Source: Candidatus Saccharimonadota bacterium (GTDB lineage: Bacteria > Patescibacteriota > Saccharimonadia > Saccharimonadales > Saccharimonadaceae). Taken from it: a DNA stretch of 64,000 nt. The first letter of the stretch is position 1; each line of letters opens with the position of its first letter. The position numbers and the translations under genes were made by a program. The DNA is taken from contig WQWN01000004.1 in the NCBI GenBank assembly GCA_009785325.1, positions 1 to 64,000 on the forward strand, in the 5' to 3' direction. Shown piece after piece: positions 16,050 to 23,636 of the stretch. The notes beneath the pieces are model-generated. The model saw only the letters and a program-made list of their open reading frames with translations, had not been told where the DNA came from and made no database searches.

Positions 16050-17573
16050 CTAAATCAAGCTCACACTAGTCACTACATCATCAGTCATAGTGATGCGGAT
16101 CACTGCATCATTCAATGTAACTACTACTACATACGAACCTTCATCACTAACATTCGTCAACATCAGTCTCAGAGCCGCCAGAATATCCGTCGGCGTAACA
16201 ACATCGTCTAACGCATTAATCGCATCCAGAGCAACTGTCACGACAACATACTGCGTACCTGTCACTACGTCACCACCAGCTAGGACATCATCGCCATCAA
16301 CTTCTAGCGCCGTACCATTATCCATTACTACTGTCGTATCTTCGTCCATTACTACTTCAGCATCTGACTCTACATTCACGCCGACAGCGCCAACTACGTC
16401 AGACTCTACATTCACGCCACTCATCGCTACATTCGCACCACTACTCACATAGACCACACTACCAGCACCACCATCAGCCACAAGTCCAGTTGTAGGATCA
16501 TTTACGACGATATTAATATTATTCAACGCCACATCAAACGCGCCAGCAATCATCAGCCCGAAATCAATCGAAAACTCACCACCCTCGACAATCACATCTC
16601 GTCCCACATCCACCGCCGCAGTGCCATCAGACATATTATTTACAAGTCTCACTACTGGATTATTGTCGTCATCACCAACAGCCGCCGCAAATTCCATTGC
16701 CCCACCGACTAGCGCTTCAAACCCTGGTGCGGTATATCTATATGTCACTCCTAGTCTAGACATATCATTAAATTCAACTACTACACCTGTCTGATATAGA
16801 ATCTCTACACCCATCGCGCCTGCACCATCTCTCACTAAAACCCTATCAGCCGCAGGAATCACTCCACCAACTCCCATCGCACTCGCCAGAGTAAAATTAA
16901 AGCTCGCGATCGTAAATTGTTTCGACTCTACCAACACGACCGTACCTGCTTCATTTCTAGCAATCACCTCCACATGATATGTACCTGCACCACCTGCGAG
17001 AATCACATCACTCAATGCAAGCGTAGTAATATTCCCACATACCTCAGATACTACCGTATTTTCAAGCGTCACTGTCACGCACGATTCCATTCCCGGAGCC
17101 ACTTGCCAACTCAGTCCGAAATCACCACCCATACCCAAATTCAAATTCGGAGCAACAGGAGCAACTACAACAGGAATACTTGGTCGCGCCACTACAGGCA
17201 TCACCATCCATCCACCGCCAACAGCCACGTCCTCTTCTTCCTCTTCCTCTGACTCTACAGCGTTCCTCACCCAGCTTGCTACTAGTGTAATGTCTTCTGT
17301 TATCTCACTCTCGAAGTTAAAAACTTCTTCGCCCAAGTACCAACTCACGAATTCAAATCCTTCGCGTGTTGGGTCCGTTGGTTCTTCTGCCTGCTCCCCA
17401 CGCCTCACTTCTTGCTCTTCTACAGCAGTTCCACCATTACTGTCAAAAGTCACTGTATGTATTCTGTTTCGGCCAAAAATCAACCAAAACCCGACAAGCA
17501 AAATCGCAAGTAGCACTATCACTACAGCTATCGGTTTTTTCGACTTGCCTTCGTTGATGTCTTCTTTAGACAT
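16050..17573 (-). CDS. Membrane-anchored surface protein with InlB B-repeat
   Basis: 507 residues. An N-terminal transmembrane anchor (IAVVIVLLAILLVGFWLIFG, about 15-34) is followed by one Listeria-Bacteroides (InlB B-type) repeat, about 38-98: VTFDSNGGTAV ... GFEFVSWYLGEEVFNF ... TLVASW. Then come an acidic Glu run and a long, low-complexity beta-rich region (Val, Gly, Asp) that I do not recognise. Such proteins are exported and often adhesins. AAGGAGG lies before the ATG. For an episymbiont this is a candidate host-contact protein, by inference only. Confidence 0.8.
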   Translation of the reverse strand: MSKEDINEGKSKKPIAVVIVLLAILLVGFWLIFGRNRIHTVTFDSNGGTAVEEQEVRRGEQAEEPTDPTREGFEFVSWYLGEEVFNFESEITEDITLVASWVRNAVESEEEEEEDVAVGGGWMVMPVVARPSIPVVVAPVAPNLNLGMGGDFGLSWQVAPGMESCVTVTLENTVVSEVCGNITTLALSDVILAGGAGTYHVEVIARNEAGTVVLVESKQFTIASFNFTLASAMGVGGVIPAADRVLVRDGAGAMGVEILYQTGVVVEFNDMSRLGVTYRYTAPGFEALVGGAMEFAAAVGDDDNNPVVRLVNNMSDGTAAVDVGRDVIVEGGEFSIDFGLMIAGAFDVALNNINIVVNDPTTGLVADGGAGSVVYVSSGANVAMSGVNVESDVVGAVGVNVESDAEVVMDEDTTVVMDNGTALEVDGDDVLAGGDVVTGTQYVVVTVALDAINALDDVVTPTDILAALRLMLTNVSDEGSYVVVVTLNDAVIRITMTDDVVTSVSLI

Positions 17574-17764
17574 ACCGCGTTTACCTCCTTAATTTAATAC
17601 ATTAACAATACCACATTTTCGCCAAACTATACAATAGCGTTTCCGTAAAAAATATGCCATAAGCACAATTCCGTCTCTGAAAAAACCTTTCCGTCACTCA
17701 CCTACCCCTTCACTAGCCTTTACGGAAATATATTTAAGCACTAGCACGATACCGCATAAAGTGT

Positions 17765-17789
17765 TACAATTTTCACATCACTTAAAGGA
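17765..17789 (+). promoter_or_regulatory. -10 box and ribosome binding site for the 17799 gene
   Basis: TGTTACAAT (extended -10, box 17765-17770) and AAAGGA at 17784-17789, 9 bases before the ATG. I see no good -35 box. Confidence 0.55.
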
Positions 17790-17798
17790 CTCCAAAAC

Positions 17799-18254
17799 AT
17801 GAACGAAAACCCATTTGATTTTAGCTTAGCACCCCCGCCAGCCACATCTACTACAAATACTTGCACCTGCCCCAACTGCGGCTTTTCTTTCACTCCACCC
17901 TCCGCACCAGACTCCGCCGACACACCCACCCTCGTCATTACTCACACCCCTCTCCACACTACTTTCGACAGCCCCACACCACTCCCCACTACCAATACCT
18001 ACCCCCTCACCGAAAACCAAACTATCGACCTAATCAAGTTCAAAATCCAAGTCACAAAAATCGAGCCTAGCGCCATCTCGTTCCTCATCACCGACAACCA
18101 AAACATTATCAGCGACGATCGTACCGTCGACCACCGCAAACCCACATCCGCAATCCGCCTTTTCAATACTCGACCTTTCGATCTCCGCCTAGATTCGCCC
18201 AGCGACATCGAGTCATGGACTTTTATTGTTCAGCAGAACTCCGGTCTAGTATAA
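17799..18254 (+). CDS. Unknown protein with one CPNC motif
   Basis: 151 residues. A Pro/Thr-rich N-terminal part contains a single zinc-ribbon-like half (CTCPNCGFSF, near 24-32); the C-terminal part (about 70-151) looks like a compact beta domain (IDLIKFKIQVTKIEPSAISFLI). No membrane segment is visible. I do not recognise it. The stop codon overlaps the -10 box of the next gene. Confidence 0.65.
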   Translation: MNENPFDFSLAPPPATSTTNTCTCPNCGFSFTPPSAPDSADTPTLVITHTPLHTTFDSPTPLPTTNTYPLTENQTIDLIKFKIQVTKIEPSAISFLITDNQNIISDDRTVDHRKPTSAIRLFNTRPFDLRLDSPSDIESWTFIVQQNSGLV

Positions 18255-18262
18255 TTTAATCT

Positions 18263-18694
18263 ATGAAACGAACCATCGCCATTATCGCGACTACCACAGC
18301 ATGTTTCGTTGGGTTATTTATTCTCGTCACTACAAGCACCCCCGACATCTACCCTGAACCAGAACCTCTCACTCATCAAACCATCCCCCCCGAACACGCC
18401 CACTACCTCATGTCTACCCTCGACCATTTCACCCTCTTAGATGTCCGCACTAGTACGGAATTCGCCGAACTCCACATCCCAGGCGCCACTCTCATCCCTT
18501 ACAGCAAACTCGAGAGCCGCATCACTGAACTCCCCACCGACCTCGACACCCCTATCTTTATCTATTGCAACAGCGGCAATCGCAGCCACTACGCCGCCCA
18601 GTTTCTCACCACTCTCGGCTACAAAAACGTCTATGATTTCGGTGGTATTATCGACTGGCCCTTCGAAACCGCCTCACTCCTTGCACTACACTAA
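18263..18694 (+). CDS. Membrane-anchored rhodanese-domain protein
   Basis: 143 residues: an N-terminal signal or anchor helix (IAIIATTTACFVGLFILV) then one rhodanese domain with LLDVRTSTEFAELHIPGA and the active loop CNSGNRS (catalytic Cys, loop of seven), followed by AAQFLTTLGYKNVYDFGG. Such single-domain forms transfer sulfane sulfur or act in thiol chemistry outside the membrane. TATAAT at 18250-18255 ends 7 bases before the ATG and overlaps the stop of the previous gene, giving a leaderless start despite the gap of only 8 bases. Confidence 0.9.
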   Translation: MKRTIAIIATTTACFVGLFILVTTSTPDIYPEPEPLTHQTIPPEHAHYLMSTLDHFTLLDVRTSTEFAELHIPGATLIPYSKLESRITELPTDLDTPIFIYCNSGNRSHYAAQFLTTLGYKNVYDFGGIIDWPFETASLLALH

Positions 18695-18699
18695 ACAAA

Positions 18700-18724
18700 A
18701 CATCTCCAGAAAGAGGTGTTTTAA
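18700..18724 (+). terminator. Intrinsic terminator
   Basis: ACATCTC, 6-base loop, GAGGTGT (one G-T pair) and TTTT. It ends the rhodanese transcript. Confidence 0.7.
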
Positions 18725-18732
18725 TTATCTCA

Positions 18733-18806
18733 TGGAGGCGCGTATGGGAATTGCACCCATCTACAAGGTTTTGCAGACCTCTGCGTAACTTCTCCGCCAA
18801 CGCGCC
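18733..18806 (-). tRNA. tRNA-Cys (anticodon GCA), altered elbow
   Basis: 74 bases with encoded CCA. Acceptor, anticodon (loop CTGCAAA) and T stems pair fully. The T loop is TGCAATT, so the near-universal U55 is G, and the D loop reads AGAAGTTA where tRNA-Cys normally has GG at 18-19. The promoter is TGGTAGAAT with the box at 18815-18820 on the minus strand. Confidence 0.9.
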
Positions 18807-18859
18807 GTACCTCCATTCTACCACCAAACCCCCATTCCGCTCAAATTCTATCAACTACC

Positions 18860-18888
18860 TTGCTTTACGTATCACTTTCCCATATAAT
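18860..18888 (+). promoter_or_regulatory. Promoter of the tRNA-Gly/tRNA-Phe pair
   Basis: TTGCTT at 18860-18865, 17 bases, TATAAT at 18883-18888; the first tRNA begins 10 bases later. Confidence 0.75.
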
Positions 18889-18898
18889 TTTACTTGAC

Positions 18899-18974
18899 GC
18901 GGGTGTAGCTCAGTTGTTAGAGCGCTTCCTTGCCATGGAAGAGGCCCAGAGTTAGAGTCTCTGTACCCGCACCA
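18899..18974 (+). tRNA. tRNA-Gly (anticodon GCC), U19-A56 elbow
   Basis: 76 bases with encoded CCA; all stems pair (anticodon stem CTTCC/GGAAG, loop TTGCCAT). The D loop is AGTTGTTA instead of AGTTGGTA and the T loop is TTAGAGT instead of TTCRANT. Together these replace the usual tertiary pair G19-C56 by U19-A56. Confidence 0.9.
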
Positions 18975-18987
18975 TACGTACTTTGTC

Positions 18988-19063
18988 GGCTCTTTAGCTC
19001 AGTTGGTAGAGCAGAGGCCTGAAGAGCCTTGTGTCCCCAGTTCAAGTCTGGGAGGAGCCACCA
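18988..19063 (+). tRNA. tRNA-Phe (anticodon GAA)
   Basis: 76 bases with encoded CCA; anticodon loop CTGAAGA, D loop AGTTGGTA and T loop TTCAAGT are all standard. Co-transcribed with the tRNA-Gly 13 bases upstream. Confidence 0.95.
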
Positions 19064-19084
19064 GAATTTATCTCAAATAAAAAA

Positions 19085-19105
19085 CGAGTTCAGCTCGCTT
19101 TTTTA
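19085..19105 (+). terminator. Terminator of the tRNA pair
   Basis: CGAG, 5-base loop, CTCG and CTTTTTT. Short stem but long T tract. Confidence 0.65.
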
Positions 19106-19245
19106 TTGCTCGAACTAAAATACTTAAACTGTTCAGATAATAGTTTTTCTTGTCTTGTTTTTTGTTCTGTGTTAACGTTTAAGATAAGAGTGTAACCAAA
19201 AAATTAAATCATCTGAGTCTGCGAGAGAAAGATCTAGTGTTTCTC

Positions 19246-20850
19246 ATGCGAATTAAATCTCAAATCCTAGTTAAGCTACCATTTATGATTACTATAGTGG
19301 TAATTGTAGGATTATCAATACAGACATCGGTCCTACATCTAGTTAATTCAAGCTATATAGCCACAGCTTTATCTATCCATTCTATTGCCGCTGATCATGG
19401 CTCAACTACTGGTGGAAATACAGTTACTATTACTGGGGATTTTGGAGCTTCGATTGGCCCGCAGATTACAACTAGTGTTCAGCACTCTCTAGCCTTAGAT
19501 AGTAATGGACAGATTTGGGCTTGGGGAGGTAATTATTCTGGACAACTTGGTGACGGTACAAACACTAACAGTAGCACACCTATTACTATAAGTACTTCTG
19601 GTACACTACTAGATATAACCCCTACACGAATAACTGCTGGCACTGGTCGTTCATTCGTATTAGATCACGACGGGAAGATTCATTCATGGGGGTGGAACAT
19701 TGCTGGTGAACTTGGTAATGGCACGTGGGATGATAGTAACGTTCCAGCTGTAGTAGATATGACCGGAGTACTTTATGGTAGGAATATTTTGGAAGTGGCA
19801 GCTGGCTGGCATCATTCTCTAGCCTTAGATAGTGAAGGGAATATATTTGCATGGGGAGCAAACGGAAGGGGTCAACTAGGTAGCGGTACTTTAGGTGGCG
19901 GTAGTAATGTTCCGGTTGCCGTGGATATGACGGGAATGCTTGCTGACAGAAACATTATTCAAGTAGCGGCTGGCAATAATCATTCTCTAGCCCTAGATAG
20001 TGAAGGGAATATATTTGCATGGGGAATCGGTATTAATGGCCAGCTTGGTGATGGAGCAGCTACAGATAGTGGCGTTCCTGTTGTCGTAGATACTTCCGGG
20101 GTGCTTGCTGGTAGAAAAATTATACAGATATCAGCTGGCGGTAGCCATTCTCTAGCTCTAGATAGCGAAGGGAGTATTTTCGCATGGGGAGGTAATTGGG
20201 ATGGGCAGCTTGGTAATGGAACAAATACTACTAGTAATGTTCCAGTTATTGTGGATACTTCCGGAGTGCTTGCTGGTAGAAATATCGTACAAGTAGTAGC
20301 GGCTACTAGCGGCGGTAATCATTCTCTTGCTTTAGATGATAAAGGGAACATATTCGCATGGGGGCATAACGTTAACGGCCAGCTTGGTGATGGTATGGTT
20401 AATGCTTGGGGCTGGCCTTTTCCATACAGTAACACTCCAGTTGCTGTAGATATGACAGGTGTACTTGCTGGTAGTAGTGTTACTCAGATAGCCGCTAGCC
20501 AAAGTCACTCTCTCGCTTTAGACAGTAAAGGTAATGTGTTTTCATGGGGAGGTAATTGGAGTGGACAGCTAGGTAACGGGACAACTACTGGCAGTAACAT
20601 TCCTCTCTTCGTCATGAATCTAGGAGTTCCCACCAACCCCATCCAATCCGTAACTCTAGGTGGTCTCTACTGCACAAACATTCAGATCATTAATCCAAAT
20701 ACAATCACATGTATAGTACCAGCTCATCCAGCAGGAACAGTAGACGTGGTAGTTAATACACTACATGGATCAGCTACTCTATATCAAGGATATACTTATA
20801 TAGATATTCCTGATGTGCCGAATACGGGGCATTTGCGCAAAGAAGATTAG
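19246..20850 (+). CDS. Secreted RCC1-propeller/TIG surface protein (first copy)
   Basis: 534 residues. An N-terminal signal or anchor segment (LVKLPFMITIVVIVGLSIQT) is followed by the first half of an IPT/TIG domain (GGNTVTITGDFG), then seven RCC1 repeats of about 55 residues with HSLALDSEGNIFAWG and GQLGNGT, then the second half of a TIG domain (TITCIVPAHPAGTVDVVV) and a C-terminal VPNTGHLRKED. A GTG at 19237 is in frame, but the paralogue at 59214 aligns from MR, so I use the ATG at 19246; its ribosome binding site is weak (GAGAAAG). Composition is G-rich and T-rich on the + strand (20 G, 12 C in 20041-20100), unlike other + strand genes. The role is unknown; it is probably an exposed binding protein. 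Confidence 0.88.
   Translation: MRIKSQILVKLPFMITIVVIVGLSIQTSVLHLVNSSYIATALSIHSIAADHGSTTGGNTVTITGDFGASIGPQITTSVQHSLALDSNGQIWAWGGNYSGQLGDGTNTNSSTPITISTSGTLLDITPTRITAGTGRSFVLDHDGKIHSWGWNIAGELGNGTWDDSNVPAVVDMTGVLYGRNILEVAAGWHHSLALDSEGNIFAWGANGRGQLGSGTLGGGSNVPVAVDMTGMLADRNIIQVAAGNNHSLALDSEGNIFAWGIGINGQLGDGAATDSGVPVVVDTSGVLAGRKIIQISAGGSHSLALDSEGSIFAWGGNWDGQLGNGTNTTSNVPVIVDTSGVLAGRNIVQVVAATSGGNHSLALDDKGNIFAWGHNVNGQLGDGMVNAWGWPFPYSNTPVAVDMTGVLAGSSVTQIAASQSHSLALDSKGNVFSWGGNWSGQLGNGTTTGSNIPLFVMNLGVPTNPIQSVTLGGLYCTNIQIINPNTITCIVPAHPAGTVDVVVNTLHGSATLYQGYTYIDIPDVPNTGHLRKED
19813..20025 (+). repeat. Near-identical RCC1 repeat units
   Basis: The 45 bases at 19813-19857 recur at 19981-20025 with one difference. 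They encode HSLALDSEGNIFAWG in consecutive blades. Confidence 0.85.
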
Positions 20851-20956
20851 AGCTATTTAACTATAGCAAATCCAAGTAACCATTTAAGCAAGGCGTAATC
20901 AGCATGTTGAACTTAAAAGAACCCAAAACAGACTCCCTTAATAACCTACTCTGACC

Positions 20957-20983
20957 GAATAAAAAATGACCCTGAAAAGGGTC
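20957..20983 (-). terminator. Terminator of tRNA-Leu
   Basis: On the minus strand GACCCT, TTTC loop, AGGGTC and ATTTTTTATT. It probably also limits read-through from the RCC1 gene, which has no clear terminator of its own. Confidence 0.8.
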
Positions 20984-20994
20984 TAAGTTCATCC

Positions 20995-21081
20995 TGGTGC
21001 GCAAGAGAGGACTTGAACCTCCACAGCCTTTCGGCCACTACCACCTCAAGGTAGCGTGTATACCAATTTCACCACTTGCGC
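20995..21081 (-). tRNA. tRNA-Leu (anticodon GAG)
   Basis: 87 bases with encoded CCA and a long variable arm (GTGGCCGAAAGGCTG). Anticodon loop TTGAGGT, T loop TTCAAGT. TGGTAGAAT about 30 bases upstream gives a short 5' leader with a GTCGC/GCGAC hairpin. Confidence 0.93.
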
Positions 21082-21181
21082 ATAAAAGCGTCGCAACCAT
21101 AGCGACACCCACAATTCTACCACATTCTCCCCCAGCTCCACCACCCCCGAAAACCACATATCCACCCAAAATACCAACTCC

Positions 21182-22969
21182 CTACGGCGTCCGATGCACC
21201 GTCCCTCGACTCGCTCCCCAGTAAATCACATCACTAAATCTATCCAGCCCCGTCACCATCCGCACATCCTCTGAAAAAATTCTCACGTCTCGATTATGAA
21301 AATATGTAATCCCCGTCTGAAACAATCCGATCGCTGGCACATCTTCATTCCATCGCACCAAAAACCCTTCACGTTTCACCCGTCGCATAGCCGGATCGAG
21401 CATCGCTCGCGCACTCACGAGCAGATCATCAGCCACTAAACTCGAATACTCCGACAAATTCATCCCCGCCGCCCCTCTCTGCGACGAATGATAATACACA
21501 AAACCATCAGGATCCATCCCCATCTCAATTTCATAAACCAAGATATCATAACTTCGCGCCATCACCACATCCTGCAAAAAATCCTGCCCGCTCATTCCGC
21601 CACCAGAATCAATCTCCCCAATCAAAACATCCACCGCAAACCCTATCGACAGAAGCTGTCTCTCCATCTCTCGCACCACTCTCTCAAAGTTCTCGTTCAT
21701 AATCGTCGCGATCCTCAGCCTCACTTGTACTCCGTAATCATCCACGACTCGCCCTTCTCGTATCTCCAGCCCCGCCGCTTCTATCAGTTCCTTCGCTCGC
21801 TCCAAGTTATGCTCGCCCCGAAATTCTGGCAACTCGAAATCTACCTGCCCCTCCAAAATCGGCCAGTCAAGTGGCAATACCCCTACCAGATCACTCCGAA
21901 TCAATTCCATATCCAGTCCATATCTCACCGCTCGCCGTACCCGCGCGTCACTCAGTGTATCACTCCGATTATTCAAAAAAGCAAATACTCCACTATTCGT
22001 CATTGCCTGTCTCACATGAATTCTATTCGACCGTACATCCTCCTCGTCCCACAACGTCAATTCCGCTGTCCCACTCACTCTCGCCGAATTCACCGCTGCC
22101 AAAATCCCCTCCCTCGTCTCAAAAGCATGCACCAAAAACCTATCCAGCCTCGCCCGCCCCCCATGATAGTATTCATTCGCCGTCAGATGTACGATCCGCT
22201 CACTCTCGCGCCCCACTGTCTGAATCATCCCGAAATTAAATGGCCCAGTCCCAACTGGGTTCACTCCAAAACTATGCTCACGCAAATGCTCAATCTCCAC
22301 ATCACCGAGAATATGCTTCGGAATCACCGCAAAAGTCAACAACTCCTCAAACGCCGCATACACCGACGGTAATCGAAACCTCACCGTATATTCATCTATC
22401 TGCTCCACTTCCACATCACGCCATCGCCCATGCAACAGCGACCGACTCCGCGGATCCTGAATCACTTCCAGCGTAAACACCACGTCCTCCGCCGACAACT
22501 TCTCACCATCATGCCACCGTATCCCTTGTCTCAGCTCCACATCATAAACCAGTCCTTCTTCAGAAATCGTCACACTCCGCGCCAAATCCATCTTGATATT
22601 TCCGCTCGTATCATGTCTAAATAACCCCGAAAAAACCAACCTTGCCACCACTAACTCCGAATTAGTCGTCGCATAAATCGGATTCAAATTACTGATCCGC
22701 CCCAGCGTCGCCTCCACAAACGTCCCGCCCCGCCCAAAAGCCACTGTCTCATGCGCCGCCCGATACCAAACAAACTGCAGTCCCGCCAGTCCAATCAAAA
22801 CCGCCATCATCAAAACCCACCCGATAATCTGCCGCCTCACTCTATGTGCATTATCTAATCGCCCCCACAGTACTTGCTTCAAATGCCCAACAGACTTCGT
22901 CGTAATTCGATCCGCCTTCTTTGCCAGATTTTTTAGCGTCAACCCACTCTTTTTGACCAATTTACTCAC
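21182..22969 (-). CDS. ABC peptide-binding protein (SBP family 5), membrane anchored
   Basis: 595 residues. A basic N-terminus (about 1-45) precedes one transmembrane helix (IIGWVLMMAVLIGLAGLQFVW) instead of a lipoprotein signal. The rest is a family 5 solute-binding domain: RISNLNPIYATTNSE, LSAEDVVFTLE, VGTGPF and the typical ARVRRAVRYGLDMELI. It should bind oligopeptides outside the cell. No permease or ATPase gene is adjacent, so the partner is elsewhere or absent. The start is GTG with AAAGG, 11 bases after the secG stop, so it is co-transcribed with secG. Confidence 0.9.
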   Translation of the reverse strand: MSKLVKKSGLTLKNLAKKADRITTKSVGHLKQVLWGRLDNAHRVRRQIIGWVLMMAVLIGLAGLQFVWYRAAHETVAFGRGGTFVEATLGRISNLNPIYATTNSELVVARLVFSGLFRHDTSGNIKMDLARSVTISEEGLVYDVELRQGIRWHDGEKLSAEDVVFTLEVIQDPRSRSLLHGRWRDVEVEQIDEYTVRFRLPSVYAAFEELLTFAVIPKHILGDVEIEHLREHSFGVNPVGTGPFNFGMIQTVGRESERIVHLTANEYYHGGRARLDRFLVHAFETREGILAAVNSARVSGTAELTLWDEEDVRSNRIHVRQAMTNSGVFAFLNNRSDTLSDARVRRAVRYGLDMELIRSDLVGVLPLDWPILEGQVDFELPEFRGEHNLERAKELIEAAGLEIREGRVVDDYGVQVRLRIATIMNENFERVVREMERQLLSIGFAVDVLIGEIDSGGGMSGQDFLQDVVMARSYDILVYEIEMGMDPDGFVYYHSSQRGAAGMNLSEYSSLVADDLLVSARAMLDPAMRRVKREGFLVRWNEDVPAIGLFQTGITYFHNRDVRIFSEDVRMVTGLDRFSDVIYWGASRGTVHRTP

Positions 22970-22980
22970 TTCGCCTTTCG

Positions 22981-23214
22981 TTAGCTAACTGTCGGCAGAA
23001 ATAGCCCGACCAAAATCGACAACACAAACACCACCGCCATCACCAATGTCACCTCAAATAAACTCTTATCTAGTCCTCGCCGCGTCGTATATAACTCCCC
23101 GGAACTCCCAAACCCAGCCCCCAGCGACGCTCCTCGCTGTTGCAACAAAATCAATATCACCATCAACACCGCCGACGCTACTGTCACCACCTGTAATACG
23201 CTACTTATTTCCAT
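22981..23214 (-). CDS. secG: Preprotein translocase subunit SecG
   Basis: 77 residues with two membrane helices around the conserved loop ILLQQRGASLGAGFGSSGEL and TTRRGLDKSLF. SecG assists SecYE in protein export. A longer frame starts at 23250, but TATAAT at 23222-23227 on the minus strand lies 7 bases before the ATG at 23214, which I therefore take as a leaderless start. The peptide-binding protein gene follows in the same transcript. Confidence 0.92.
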   Translation of the reverse strand: MEISSVLQVVTVASAVLMVILILLQQRGASLGAGFGSSGELYTTRRGLDKSLFEVTLVMAVVFVLSILVGLFLPTVS

Positions 23215-23617
23215 ATCGTCTATTATACGACTGTTGCGCCGAGTTGACAAGGTAATTCACTATCACCATTACAATTCCCGCCACAACCGCCGCCCAAAAC
23301 CCCATCGAAATCCCAGGGATCAGCAAAATCGTAAACCACACCATCAACCCATTCACGATCAAAACAAACAACCCCATCGTCAACAAAATCATCGGCAAAG
23401 CAAAAAGCGTCAGAATCGGCTTTATCACTGCATTCACCATCGAAAACACCAATGCTGCAATCACATACGCCAAAAACCCCGCTTCACCCCGATATCCCAG
23501 CCACCCCACACATACCCAGAGTCCCGCCGTCGTCAGCCCCCACCTAATCAAAAACAGCACAAATCGCCGTACTTTAGCTTCCCGCTCCCTATCTATCACT
23601 TCATATCTCTTTTGCAT
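23201..23617 (-). CDS. Four-helix membrane protein, holin superfamily IV-like (PF04020)
   Basis: 138 residues with four hydrophobic helices and the family pattern AALVFSMVNAVIKPILTLFALPMILLT (in parts) and VNGLMVWFTILLIPG. The family is named after a mycobacterial phage holin but is common on chromosomes with unknown function. Longer frames start at 23653 and 23623; the TGATATACT box (23625-23630) puts a leaderless start at the ATG 7 bases on. Its promoter lies within the 3' end of uvrC, and its own 3' end overlaps the secG start by 14 bases. Confidence 0.85.
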   Translation of the reverse strand: MQKRYEVIDREREAKVRRFVLFLIRWGLTTAGLWVCVGWLGYRGEAGFLAYVIAALVFSMVNAVIKPILTLFALPMILLTMGLFVLIVNGLMVWFTILLIPGISMGFWAAVVAGIVMVIVNYLVNSAQQSYNRRYGNK

Positions 23618-23636
23618 CCGCATCAGTATATCACGC

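Noticed and set aside
19085-19245. A promoter for the first RCC1 gene
   Set aside because: Several weak -35/-10 combinations exist in the T-rich stretch, but none is clearly better than the others, so none is listed.
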